Positions 1 to 6,812 of a stretch of DNA of 9,936 nt are shown here, piece after piece (within the stretch, counting starts at the first letter, position 1; every line of letters starts with the position of its first letter). Both the position numbers and the translations under genes were made by a program. The notes under the pieces are model-generated. The model made no database searches. It was not told where the DNA came from and saw nothing but the letters and a program-made list of their open reading frames with translations. Source of the DNA: Chitinophagaceae bacterium (lineage in GTDB: Bacteria > Bacteroidota > Bacteroidia > Chitinophagales > Chitinophagaceae); NCBI GenBank assembly GCA_947459455.1, contig CANHEC010000036.1:1-9936 (forward strand). The letters are read 5' to 3'.

Positions 1-5
1 TAAGT

Positions 6-46
6 AAAGGAGCGGTCCGCAAATGGCCGCTCCTTTCGTTTTTTTT
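6..46 (+). terminator. Rho-independent terminator of a plus-strand gene upstream of the window
   Basis: A perfect 10-bp stem pairs 6-15 (AAAGGAGCGG) with 27-36 (CCGCTCCTTT); two more inner pairs (16-26 as T-G, 17-25 as C-G) are possible. After a CG at 37-38 comes a run of eight T at 39-46. The T-run is on the plus strand, so the terminator serves a gene that ends at or before base 1. The stop codon of the convergent DUF418 gene (bases 47-45) overlaps the end of the T-run. Read on the minus strand the hairpin is followed only by a weak CTTTACTTA tail, so bidirectional action is possible but not shown. Confidence 0.85.
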
Positions 47-1403
47 AAGCGGCCGTAGCGGCAGTATCATCGTTTGTTTTTTTGCGCAGCGGCAGCCAGC
101 GCCAGTAAGTGAGGCATCGCCACGCCCATTCAAAGGGCCCCATGGCAAACAACTGTAGCCATGCCATGCTAAACAGCATTTGTGCACCAATGATGGAGGC
201 CCACAGCAGCCATAAATCTTGCCGCTGGTAGCGGCCAAACCAACCCAGCCCCACGCCGGTAAACAGGAGTAGCGCCACCAGGCTTTGCAGCAGGTAGTTG
301 GTAAAGGCCATTTGACCCATGCGCTGAAATGGAAACAGCAGCCAGCGAAAGACTCCAGCCTTGTGCAGCAGTACCAATACCGCCAGGTGCCCCAGTGTGG
401 TACCCAGCCGATGCAGCTGATATAGTTCAAACGGCAAGGGGTACCGGTCGAGGTAGCCAAATAAGTCGAGCTGCGACTGCATGATGAGCCGGTAGTGCCA
501 ATAGCCCAGGCTGATGCCGATGCCATAGCCCACCAAAGCCATGGCTACATAAAAACCGGTGGTACGCTGCCCGGTGATCACCCCGCTGTTGAACAACAGG
601 ATGCCCAGTAAGAAAAAGAGAATGATATCGAAAAACATGTTGCCATGAAACTCTGTCGTCTCCAGTTTCACGGTCCATTGGGTGTATTCTTTCCAAATGA
701 CGGCATAATTGCCTTTGGCAATCGTCGCTTTCTCTTTATCCGCTTTTTTCTGCAGGTTTTCCGGCTTTCTGTCTTCTACAAAGCCTCTCCAGGTGTCCAG
801 ATCGGTTTGCTGTTTTTCAGTCAGCTTTTTGTTTTGCGCTTCCAGGGTCATAGCAGCCTGTCCTTTTTTGCGCATATCCAGCAGGTGCTGCCGCTGCAGG
901 CCCGACTGCAGGCAGGTAACCGCCACAAAAAACAAGATGAGCCCGATGAGTACCCGCGGACGTGCCTGCCTGAACGGAATGAGGAGCAGGCCCACAATGG
1001 CGTAGTGATACAGAATATCGCCAGCCCATAGCAGTACAAAGCCATTGATGAGACCAAAAATGAGCAGCCAAATGAGGCGACGTACATATAGATCGGCTGG
1101 GTGCAGCCCCGGTAGCCGCTGCTGAAAGCGCTGCAGAATGAGTACTGCACTGGCACCAAACAACATGGAAAACAAGCCCCGCATAGAGCCCTCCAGCAAG
1201 TTGTCGACCAGTAGAAAATGGAAGCGATTTCCCCAATTACTGATTTCGTTGTACACCCGCAAATCAGCAGCCGACAAAGGCCTTGCCATAAACGGAATGT
1301 TCATGATGAGGATGCCACAAATGGCCACTCCGCGAAGAATATCGAGTAGTTCGATGCGCTGGTTGGCAGCTACTGGCTGGGCCGAAACTGAATTGGGCTG
1401 CAT
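45..1403 (-). CDS. DUF418 family membrane protein (YeiB-like)
   Basis: Polytopic inner-membrane protein of 452 residues, in the usual range for DUF418/YeiB proteins. The family is common in Bacteria, but its substrate is unknown to me, so no transport reaction is assigned. The N-terminus carries the typical opening RIELLDILRGVAICGILIMN (residues 16-35). Hydrophobic segments lie near 24-38, 78-90, 108-128, 133-145, 151-165, 258-277, 284-300, 335-348, 366-387 and 397-420. The C-terminal DUF418 signature is visible as QLHRLG (329-334), the GQMAFTNYLLQS stretch (363-374) and MGPFEWAWRCLTYW (421-434). A hydrophilic Lys/Glu/Gln-rich stretch at about 172-250 separates the two membrane halves. ATG 1403 is chosen because it lies about 15 residues before the conserved opening and no upstream in-frame ATG exists. 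It follows icmF on the same strand after 57 bases, so read-through is possible. Its start codon lies in the arm of a perfect hairpin. Confidence 0.9.
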   Translation of the reverse strand: MQPNSVSAQPVAANQRIELLDILRGVAICGILIMNIPFMARPLSAADLRVYNEISNWGNRFHFLLVDNLLEGSMRGLFSMLFGASAVLILQRFQQRLPGLHPADLYVRRLIWLLIFGLINGFVLLWAGDILYHYAIVGLLLIPFRQARPRVLIGLILFFVAVTCLQSGLQRQHLLDMRKKGQAAMTLEAQNKKLTEKQQTDLDTWRGFVEDRKPENLQKKADKEKATIAKGNYAVIWKEYTQWTVKLETTEFHGNMFFDIILFFLLGILLFNSGVITGQRTTGFYVAMALVGYGIGISLGYWHYRLIMQSQLDLFGYLDRYPLPFELYQLHRLGTTLGHLAVLVLLHKAGVFRWLLFPFQRMGQMAFTNYLLQSLVALLLFTGVGLGWFGRYQRQDLWLLWASIIGAQMLFSMAWLQLFAMGPFEWAWRCLTYWRWLPLRKKTNDDTAATAA

Positions 1404-1429
1404 ACTGATAGGTTGGTATGCAGCCCAAT
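1392..1429 (-). promoter_or_regulatory. Perfect 14-bp hairpin enclosing the DUF418 start codon
   Basis: Bases 1392-1405 (ATTGGGCTGCATAC) are the exact reverse complement of 1416-1429 (GTATGCAGCCCAAT), with a 10-base loop at 1406-1415. In a minus-strand transcript the downstream arm contains the ATG at 1403 and the next three codons, so folding would hide the translation start. No T-run follows on either strand, so it is not a standard intrinsic terminator, although it could protect the 3' end of icmF mRNA. The pairing is directly visible; the regulatory role is inference. Confidence 0.6.
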
Positions 1430-1432
1430 GTA
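1425..1432 (-). promoter_or_regulatory. Possible -7 box for the DUF418 gene
   Basis: The minus strand reads TACATTGG, one mismatch from the Bacteroidota -7 consensus TAnnTTTG. Transcription would start near 1419, giving a leader of about 15 bases. Such a transcript would lack most of the upstream arm of the start-codon hairpin. No convincing -33 element is seen, so this is weak. Confidence 0.25.
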
Positions 1433-1460
1433 ATAGAGTACGCGGATTTCTACAAGCCGC

Positions 1461-4400
1461 TTACATATTTCGGCGGTATTGGCCGCCCACTTCATACAGT
1501 GCTCTGGTGATCTGGCCCAGTGAGCAATACTTCACCGTTTCCATCAGTTCGGCAAACAGGTTGCCATTGCTCACCGCCACCTGCTTTAGTCTGCGCAGTG
1601 CTTCGTTGCTCTTAGCTTCGTTGCGCTTCCAAAACGCCTGCAGGTTGGCTATTTGCTGCTCCTTTTCTTCGGTGGCACTTCTGATCACCTCGCCAGGTAT
1701 TTGGGTGGGGCTGCCTTGCTTGTTCAAAAATGTATTCACACCCACAATCGGCAGTTCGCCGGTGTGCTTCAGCATTTCGTAGTGCAGGTTCTCTTCCTGT
1801 ATTTTATTGCGCTGGTACATCCGCTCCATGGCGCCCAGCACGCCGCCGCGTTCGGTGATGCGGTCAAACTCTTTCAGCACGGCTTCTTCCACCAGATCGG
1901 TCAGTTCTTCTATGATGAAAGATCCTTGGATGAAGTTCTCGTTTTTGGCGCTGCCCAGCTCACGGTTGATGATGAGCTGAATGGCCATGGCCCGACGTAC
2001 GCTTTCTTCGGTAGGTGTGGTGATGGCTTCATCGTAGGCATTGGTGTGCAGGCTGTTGCAGTTGTCGTAAATGGCGTACAGCGCTTGCAGCGTAGTGCGG
2101 ATGTCGTTGAAGTCAATTTCTTGTGCATGCAGGCTGCGACCACTGGTTTGGATATGGTACTTCAGCTTTTGGCTGCGTTCGTTGCCTTTGTACTTCAGTT
2201 TCATGGCCTTGGCCCAAATGCGCCGGGCTACGCGGCCAATCACGCTGTATTCAGGATCCATGCCGTTGCTGAAAAAGAAGCTGAGGTTGGGCGCAAAATC
2301 ATCGATGTGCATGCCGCGGCTCAGGTAGTACTCTACATAAGTAAAACCATTGGCCAGGGTGAAGGCCAGCTGCGTGATGGGGTTGGCGCCGGCTTCGGCT
2401 ATGTGGTAGCCGCTGATGCTGACACTGTAGAAATTGCGGACCTTGTTTTGAATGAAGTACTCCTGCACATCGCCCATCAGTTTCAGCGCAAATTCAGTAC
2501 TGAAAATGCAAGTGTTTTGTGCCTGGTCTTCTTTCAAAATATCGGCTTGCACAGTACCACGTACCTGCTGAAGGGCAGCTTGCTTACATTGTTCGTACAC
2601 ATCGGCAGGCAGCACTTCATCGCCACTCAGGCCCAGTAGTTGCAGGCCCAGTCCGTTATTGCCTTCGGGCAGGCGGCCGGGTGCCAGCGGATTGTAGTAC
2701 AGCGGACGGGGCACATGCCGGTATTTTTCATCGGCATATTGCTTCACGGCATCCCACTGCTGGTGCTCCGAAATCCATTTCTCACATTGCTGATCGATAG
2801 CGGCATTCATGAAAAACGCCAGCAGCATGGGCGCCGGGCCGTTGATGGTCATGCTTACCGAGGTGCGTGGGTCGCACAGGTCGAAGCCGCTGTACAGTTT
2901 CTTGGCATCGTCCACCGTGGCGATGCTCACACCGCTGTTGCCAATCTTTCCATAGATATCAGGTCGGTGGGCAGGATCTTCTCCGTAAAGGGTCACACTG
3001 TCAAAAGCCGTACTCAGGCGCTTGGCCGGCTGATCGTGGCTTACGTAGTGAAAGCGTTTGTTGGTGCGCTCCGGGCAGCCCTCGCCGGCAAACATGCGGG
3101 TGGGGTCTTCGCCCTGGCGCTTCAGTTCAAATACGCCAGCGGTGTATGGAAACTCGCCGGGTACATTCTCCTGCAATTGCCAGCGCAGCAGGTCGCCCCA
3201 GTCTTTGTATCGCGGCAGTACTACTTTTTTGATGTGGGTGCCACTCAGCGAAGTGGTGGTCATGGCCTGGCGAATCACTTTGTCACGCACCTGGTATTCA
3301 AATACCTCGCTGCTGTATTTTTTTACTACTTGCGGCCAGTCGGTCAGCAGTTTGCTGCATTCGCGGTGCAGTTGGTCGCTGTATTGTTGCTGCAGTTGTA
3401 GCAGGGCTTCGTTTTGGCTGGCAGCCGGTTCCTGCAGCACACCATCCAGTTGGTACAGTTTGCTGGCAATGGCAGCCTGCTCCTGCACCCAGCGGTCGTA
3501 TTGTCGGTTGTTATCGGCTATTTCGCTCAGGTAGCGCACCCGTGCGGCAGGTATCACCGCCTGCGATATGTTGGCCGTTTCGGCAAAGGCGGCTGCACCA
3601 AAATCGACGCCGGTTTTTTGTGCCAATACCTGCAGCAGTCGGCTGAACAGCTGGTTCATGCCTTCATCGTTGAACTTGCTGGCCATGGTGCCAATGATGG
3701 GCAATTCGTCCTCTTTGGCCGTCCACAAAGCGTGGTTGCGCTTGTACTGCTTGCGTACATCGGCCAGTGCATCCAGAGCCCCCGCTTTGTCAAACTTGTT
3801 GATGGCAATCAGGTCGGCGTAGTCCAGCATGTTTATTTTCTCCAACTGCGAAGCGGCACCATACTCCGGCGTCATCACATACAGGCTTACCTGGCAGAAA
3901 TCGAGGATAGAGGCGTCGCTTTGGCCTGTGCCGGCACTTTCGAGAATGATGAGGTCGAAGCCTGCTTCCGTGCACACATCAATAGCATCCTGCACGTGGG
4001 CACTCAGCGCTGCGTTGTCTTCGCGGGTGGCCAGGCTACGCATGTACGCCCGTGGGTGCGATATGCTGTTCATGCGGATGCGGTCGCCTAACAAAGCACC
4101 GCCGGTTTTCTTTTTCGAAGGATCTACCGAAATGACGGCAATCGTTTTATTGGTGCCTTCGGTCAGTGTCAAAAAGCGACGAACCAGTTCGTCGGTCACT
4201 GACGATTTGCCTGCGCCACCCACGCCGGTAATGCCGAGAATGGGGCAGGTACTGTTATACTGTAGTTTGTCAGCCTGCGCTTTTTCGGCGCTTTGCAGCC
4301 CGAGTTCCGCCTTCGAAATGGCCCGGGCAATGCGACGAATGTCTTTGGATTCGCCCAGGGGCAGCATCCCATTCCAGCTCTTTTCAGCCAGCCAAAAATC

Positions 4401-4853
4401 AGGCTGTCCATGTTGTTCCTCCGAAGGCCAGGGGGCTTTCGATTTCTCCAGCAAATCCTCAATCATGCCTTCTAGGCCCATTTCGCGGCCATCATCGGGG
4501 CTGTAAATGCGGGTAATACCGTACGCATGCAGCTCTCTTATTTCTTCGGGCAAAATGGTGCCGCCACCGCCGCCAAACAGCTTGATATGCCCGCAACCAT
4601 TTTGCTCCAGCAAGTCTTTCATGTATTTGAAAAACTCGACATGCCCGCCCTGGTAGCTGGTAATGGCAATGGCATGGGCATCTTCTTCAATAGCGGCTTC
4701 TACTATTTCGTGCACACTGCGGTTGTGCCCCAGGTGTATGATTTCGGCGCCTTTCGATTGCAGGATGCGGCGCATAATATTGATGGCAGCATCGTGCCCG
4801 TCGAAAAGACTGGCAGCAGTTACTATTCTGATTTTCGGTTGGAGATCAGTCAT
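1461..4853 (-). CDS. icmF: Fused isobutyryl-CoA mutase with G-protein chaperone (IcmF)
   Basis: Adenosylcobalamin-dependent cytosolic enzyme that interconverts isobutyryl-CoA and n-butyryl-CoA, with a built-in GTPase chaperone for cofactor loading. The predicted protein has 1130 residues (family about 1,080-1,100). Domain order is diagnostic. The B12-binding domain (about 8-140) has the DGHDAAINI motif with cobalt-ligand His20 and a GGGGGT loop at 94-99. The MeaB-like G domain (about 200-420) has the P-loop GVGGAGKS at 210-217, ESAGTGQSD at 305-313 and NKFD at 352-355. The mutase barrel and C-terminus follow (about 530-1130). At the substrate-selecting positions, Phe588 and Gln779 replace Tyr89 and Arg207 of methylmalonyl-CoA mutase, and the catalytic His is kept (His817, SISGYH). 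Phe/Gln is the isobutyryl-CoA mutase pattern. I chose ATG 4853; ATG 4868 (five residues longer) is also possible. ATG 4946 is unlikely because it lies inside the ridA terminator. The substrate is inferred from family residues. Confidence 0.95.
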   Translation of the reverse strand: MTDLQPKIRIVTAASLFDGHDAAINIMRRILQSKGAEIIHLGHNRSVHEIVEAAIEEDAHAIAITSYQGGHVEFFKYMKDLLEQNGCGHIKLFGGGGGTILPEEIRELHAYGITRIYSPDDGREMGLEGMIEDLLEKSKAPWPSEEQHGQPDFWLAEKSWNGMLPLGESKDIRRIARAISKAELGLQSAEKAQADKLQYNSTCPILGITGVGGAGKSSVTDELVRRFLTLTEGTNKTIAVISVDPSKKKTGGALLGDRIRMNSISHPRAYMRSLATREDNAALSAHVQDAIDVCTEAGFDLIILESAGTGQSDASILDFCQVSLYVMTPEYGAASQLEKINMLDYADLIAINKFDKAGALDALADVRKQYKRNHALWTAKEDELPIIGTMASKFNDEGMNQLFSRLLQVLAQKTGVDFGAAAFAETANISQAVIPAARVRYLSEIADNNRQYDRWVQEQAAIASKLYQLDGVLQEPAASQNEALLQLQQQYSDQLHRECSKLLTDWPQVVKKYSSEVFEYQVRDKVIRQAMTTTSLSGTHIKKVVLPRYKDWGDLLRWQLQENVPGEFPYTAGVFELKRQGEDPTRMFAGEGCPERTNKRFHYVSHDQPAKRLSTAFDSVTLYGEDPAHRPDIYGKIGNSGVSIATVDDAKKLYSGFDLCDPRTSVSMTINGPAPMLLAFFMNAAIDQQCEKWISEHQQWDAVKQYADEKYRHVPRPLYYNPLAPGRLPEGNNGLGLQLLGLSGDEVLPADVYEQCKQAALQQVRGTVQADILKEDQAQNTCIFSTEFALKLMGDVQEYFIQNKVRNFYSVSISGYHIAEAGANPITQLAFTLANGFTYVEYYLSRGMHIDDFAPNLSFFFSNGMDPEYSVIGRVARRIWAKAMKLKYKGNERSQKLKYHIQTSGRSLHAQEIDFNDIRTTLQALYAIYDNCNSLHTNAYDEAITTPTEESVRRAMAIQLIINRELGSAKNENFIQGSFIIEELTDLVEEAVLKEFDRITERGGVLGAMERMYQRNKIQEENLHYEMLKHTGELPIVGVNTFLNKQGSPTQIPGEVIRSATEEKEQQIANLQAFWKRNEAKSNEALRRLKQVAVSNGNLFAELMETVKYCSLGQITRALYEVGGQYRRNM

Positions 4854-4881
4854 GGCAGGCAACAACATTTTAATAGGCGGG

Positions 4882-4889
4882 CAAAAATA
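4882..4889 (-). promoter_or_regulatory. Probable -7 promoter box of icmF
   Basis: The minus strand reads TATTTTTG, an exact match to the Bacteroidota consensus TAnnTTTG. Transcription would start near 4876, giving a leader of about 23 bases to ATG 4853 or about 8 bases to ATG 4868. No TTG-type -33 element is evident. The box lies in the T-tract that follows the ridA terminator stem, so terminator and promoter share bases. It argues against the upstream ATG at 4946. Confidence 0.5.
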
Positions 4890-4937
4890 AAGCATCCGGC
4901 CTGCCATCGCTTCATCATGCGCTGGCCCACCGGATGC
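4882..4937 (-). terminator. Rho-independent terminator of ridA
   Basis: Read on the minus strand, an 8-bp outer stem pairs 4930-4937 with 4892-4899 (GCATCCGG with CCGGATGC). An inner stem pairs 4919-4926 with 4903-4910, with one mismatch (4907/4922) around an 8-base loop. The outer stem is followed at once by TTTATTTTT (4891-4883). It starts 25 bases after the ridA stop. The T-tract doubles as the icmF promoter box. Confidence 0.75.
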
Positions 4938-4962
4938 CTTTAACATTTGAGCTGCTGCAGGG

Positions 4963-5343
4963 TTACTGCACGGCTATCATGCTGATTTCTACATTCACAT
5001 TGCGGGGAAGTCCTTTCACGGCTACCGTTTCGCGGGCCGGGTAGTCGCCGCTGAAGTATTGGCCATATACTTCGTTCACGGTGTTGAAAAGCGACATGTC
5101 GCTTAGAAAAATGGTGGTTTTCACTACCTGGTCAAACTGCATGCCGGCTTCGCTCAAAATGGCCTGCAGATTTTTCATTACCTGGTGGGCCTCATCCTGC
5201 ACGCTGGCATTGTTCAGCTCGCCGGTAGCGGGGTTGATGGCTACCTGCCCGCTGATGAAGAGCATGTTGCCGGCCTTAATGGCTTGGTTGTAGGGGCCAA
5301 TCGGGGCTGGCGCTTTATCGGTTTTAATGGCTTGTTTCGACAT
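4963..5343 (-). CDS. ridA: RidA family enamine/imine deaminase
   Basis: Small cytosolic enzyme of the YjgF/YER057c/UK114 family, normally a homotrimer, which hydrolyses reactive 2-aminoacrylate and related enamine/imine intermediates released by PLP-dependent dehydratases. This protects other PLP enzymes. The protein has 126 residues, the usual full length. The conserved residues that correspond to Tyr17, Gly31, Arg105 and Glu120 of E. coli RidA are present as Tyr18 (IGPYNQ), Gly32 (SGQV), Arg104 (PARETVAV) and Glu119 (NVEISMIAVQ), so the active RidA subtype is likely. ATG 5343 gives the standard N-terminus (SKQAIKTDKAPAPIGPYNQA). A -7-like box lies about 27 bases upstream. The gene ends in its own hairpin terminator before icmF and is divergent from the dehydrogenase-like gene at 5436. 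Its position beside icmF fits amino acid catabolism, but that link is inferred. Confidence 0.95.
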   Translation of the reverse strand: MSKQAIKTDKAPAPIGPYNQAIKAGNMLFISGQVAINPATGELNNASVQDEAHQVMKNLQAILSEAGMQFDQVVKTTIFLSDMSLFNTVNEVYGQYFSGDYPARETVAVKGLPRNVNVEISMIAVQ

Positions 5344-5369
5344 AAACAGACTTTATTTTTTAGCGGAAA

Positions 5370-5377
5370 CGAATGTA
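5370..5377 (-). promoter_or_regulatory. Possible -7 promoter box of ridA
   Basis: The minus strand reads TACATTCG, one mismatch from TAnnTTTG. It would start transcription near 5363 and give a leader of about 20 bases, similar to the leader predicted for the divergent gene. The sequence just before ATG 5343 is A-rich with no Shine-Dalgarno motif, as is usual in Bacteroidota. Confidence 0.4.
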
Positions 5378-5380
5378 GCA

Positions 5381-5394
5381 GATTGCTTGCAATC
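5381..5394. promoter_or_regulatory. Operator-like palindrome in the divergent ridA promoter region
   Basis: GATTGC and GCAATC form a perfect 6-bp inverted repeat with a 2-base TT spacer. It lies between the candidate -7 boxes of the two divergent genes, three bases from each (5370-5377 and 5398-5405). This is where a dimeric regulator could control both directions. No regulator gene is adjacent, and a 12-base symmetric match can occur by chance. Confidence 0.3.
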
Positions 5395-5397
5395 CTT

Positions 5398-5405
5398 GAT
5401 TTTTG
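5398..5405 (+). promoter_or_regulatory. Possible -7 promoter box of the dehydrogenase-like/tsaB operon
   Basis: The plus strand reads GATTTTTG, one mismatch from TAnnTTTG. Transcription would start near 5411, giving a leader of about 25 bases to ATG 5436. This supports ATG 5436 over the in-frame TTG at 5403, which would lie inside the promoter box. Confidence 0.4.
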
Positions 5406-5435
5406 CAGCCGTTGCCGCTGCGCAGCCTTGTTTGC

Positions 5436-6044
5436 ATGAATGCTATTTTTTTCGATACCGACCAGTTGGCTCCATCTCTTTGGCAGCACCTGCAGCTTTT
5501 GGGTTGGCAGGCGGCCCCCTCCGCCGATCTAAGCCAGGCTGCACTGGTGCTATGCATGCAGCCACCTGCAGCCGCCATGTGGGCACAAGCCCCGCAGGCC
5601 ATTTGGCTGCTGAACGACGTGGGCGCTGATGTGGTAGTGCCGGCGGACATGGTCGCGTACCGCTTTTGCGGCTGGCCCGGTTTTACTGATCGATTGGTGT
5701 GGGAACTGGCAGCCTGCACCCCCGTAGCCGATGGCAGCCATTTGCCTGCTTTGGAGCAGGCGCTGGGTGTGCAGCTGCGGCTGGTGGCCAATGTGCCGGG
5801 CCTGGTGGCGCCGCGGGTGTTGGCCTGCATCATCAATGAGGCCTGCTTTGGGCTGGCCGAAGGCATTTGCAGCCCCGCCGATATGGATACTGCCATGAAG
5901 CTGGGTACCAACTATCCGCAGGGCCCCGTGAGCTGGGCGCAGCAAATAGGCCCTGCCCGGGTGCAGCACTTGCTACAGCGCATGGCTGCAGCCGATGCAC
6001 GGTATCAGCCACATCCTCAATTGTTAGAACTGCTGGCGCCATGA
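5436..6044 (+). CDS. Shortened 3-hydroxyacyl-CoA dehydrogenase-like protein, probably not catalytic
   Basis: Predicted cytosolic protein of 202 residues; true 3-hydroxybutyryl-CoA dehydrogenases have about 280-290. Residues 118-201 match the 3HCDH C-terminal domain: VPGLVAPRVLACIINEA (120-136) and DMDTAMKLGTNYPQGPVSWA (149-168). Residues 1-115 look like a contracted Rossmann half: I see no GxGxxG dinucleotide loop. The stretch YRFCGWPGF (75-83) stands where active enzymes have the catalytic His of the HFFNP motif. The Asn of the usual PGFxVNR is Pro (VAPR, 124-127). A Glu at the likely dyad position (Glu90) remains. I infer loss of NAD-dependent dehydrogenase activity; acyl-CoA binding or a structural role is possible. 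ATG 5436 fits the promoter-like box. The stop overlaps the tsaB start (ATGA), so the pair is translationally coupled. No frameshift is evident, and the intact frame and C-domain argue for a maintained gene. Confidence 0.8.
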   Translation: MNAIFFDTDQLAPSLWQHLQLLGWQAAPSADLSQAALVLCMQPPAAAMWAQAPQAIWLLNDVGADVVVPADMVAYRFCGWPGFTDRLVWELAACTPVADGSHLPALEQALGVQLRLVANVPGLVAPRVLACIINEACFGLAEGICSPADMDTAMKLGTNYPQGPVSWAQQIGPARVQHLLQRMAAADARYQPHPQLLELLAP

Positions 6045-6733
6045 GCTGGATACTGGGCATAGATACCGCAGGCGATAACGGCATGGTACTGCTGATGCAG
6101 CAAGGCCAGCCCGTGGCTATCCGATACAATGCGGTGGCACAGCAGCATGCCAGTTTTGTGCAGCCGGCTATTGCTGAGGTTTGTGCCGAAGCTGGTATTG
6201 AGCTGGCGCAATTATCGGCCGTGGCTGTCAACAATGGCCCGGGCTCGTACACAGGGCTGCGGGTGGGGCTGGCCAGTGCCAAGGGCATTTGCTTTGCTTT
6301 GCAAAAGCCCCTCATTACCCTGTGGGCCACGCAATTATTGGCGGCAGCTATGCGCAGCGCGGTGGAGCCAGCCGATGGCGCTTTGTTTTGCGCCATGATC
6401 GATGCCCGCCGCATGGAAGTGTTTACCCAAACGTTTGACAGCCAGCTGCAGCCCGTTGATGAATGCCGGGCAGTGGTACTCGACACCGATTTTCAAGCGG
6501 CTGCCTTACAGCTGGGGCCGGTGTATTTTGGTGGAAGCGGTGCAGCCAAATGGCAAACGCTTTGCCAGCATTCGCAGGCCCATTGGCCGCCGTATGAAGG
6601 TCAGGCAGCAGCATTTGTCCAACTGGCAACAGCCGCCCTGACCAGGGGCGTACTGGCCGATTTGGCCTACAGTGAGCCTTTCTATGCCAAAGGATTTTAT
6701 ACGCCCCCGGCGTCCAGGCCAGACAGGGGATAG
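6041..6733 (+). CDS. tsaB: tRNA threonylcarbamoyladenosine biosynthesis protein TsaB
   Basis: Cytosolic ASKHA-fold protein that partners TsaD and TsaE to transfer threonylcarbamoyl to A37 of ANN-decoding tRNAs. TsaB is the non-catalytic scaffold that dimerises with TsaD. The protein has 230 residues, normal for the family. The N-terminal ILGIDTAGDNG segment (4-14) is the first ASKHA strand and turn. The family signature NNGPGSYTGLRVGLASAKG spans 64-82. DARRMEVF (121-128) matches the conserved D-x-R-R-x-x-V/E-F segment, and SEPFYAKGFYTP (211-222) matches the usual PxYLR/K tail. ATG 6041 overlaps the preceding stop by four bases and starts directly at the conserved strand. No tsaD or tsaE is in the window. 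A weak 6-bp hairpin (6747-6765) follows without a T-run, so its terminator is unclear. Confidence 0.95.
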   Translation: MSWILGIDTAGDNGMVLLMQQGQPVAIRYNAVAQQHASFVQPAIAEVCAEAGIELAQLSAVAVNNGPGSYTGLRVGLASAKGICFALQKPLITLWATQLLAAAMRSAVEPADGALFCAMIDARRMEVFTQTFDSQLQPVDECRAVVLDTDFQAAALQLGPVYFGGSGAAKWQTLCQHSQAHWPPYEGQAAAFVQLATAALTRGVLADLAYSEPFYAKGFYTPPASRPDRG

Positions 6734-6802
6734 TTGGGGCGGCGAAGGGATTATAAAAAAATCCCAATAGTCATATCAATTTAACCTCATAGGCATAATT
6801 CC

Positions 6803-6810
6803 TTATTTTG
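6803..6810 (+). promoter_or_regulatory. Possible -7 promoter box of the ArsR-family gene
   Basis: The sequence TTATTTTG is one mismatch from TAnnTTTG in the 150-base gap between tsaB and the regulator. It lies in the AT-rich part of the gap (about 6750-6812). Transcription would start near 6816, giving a leader of about 68 bases to ATG 6884. No -33 TTG element is clear. Confidence 0.4.
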
Positions 6811-6812
6811 CA

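Noticed and set aside
1653..4091. Three long plus-strand open frames opposite icmF (1653-2639, 2640-3401, 3414-4091)
   Set aside because: They lie antisense to a well-supported mutase, their translations show no recognisable domain, and long stop-free antisense frames are expected opposite GC-rich coding sequence.
1461..4853. Methylmalonyl-CoA mutase large subunit
   Set aside because: The domain order (B12 domain, G domain, mutase domain) and Phe588/Gln779 at the substrate-selecting positions fit IcmF, not MCM.
4854..4946. In-frame extension of IcmF to ATG 4946
   Set aside because: It would run through the ridA terminator hairpin and the predicted icmF promoter box, and the added residues have no family counterpart.
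5403..5435. TTG start at 5403 for the dehydrogenase-like gene
   Set aside because: It falls within the candidate -7 box and adds unconserved residues; ATG 5436 opens directly at the first beta strand.
5436..6044. The dehydrogenase-like gene as a frameshifted pseudogene
   Set aside because: No other frame upstream carries a missing Rossmann N-terminus; the upstream region is a short promoter gap to ridA, and the frame is intact and coupled to tsaB.
6747..6765. Hairpin GGGATT/AATCCC after tsaB as a terminator
   Set aside because: Only 6 bp, with a 7-base AT-rich loop and no T-run afterwards on either strand, so it cannot be called a terminator.
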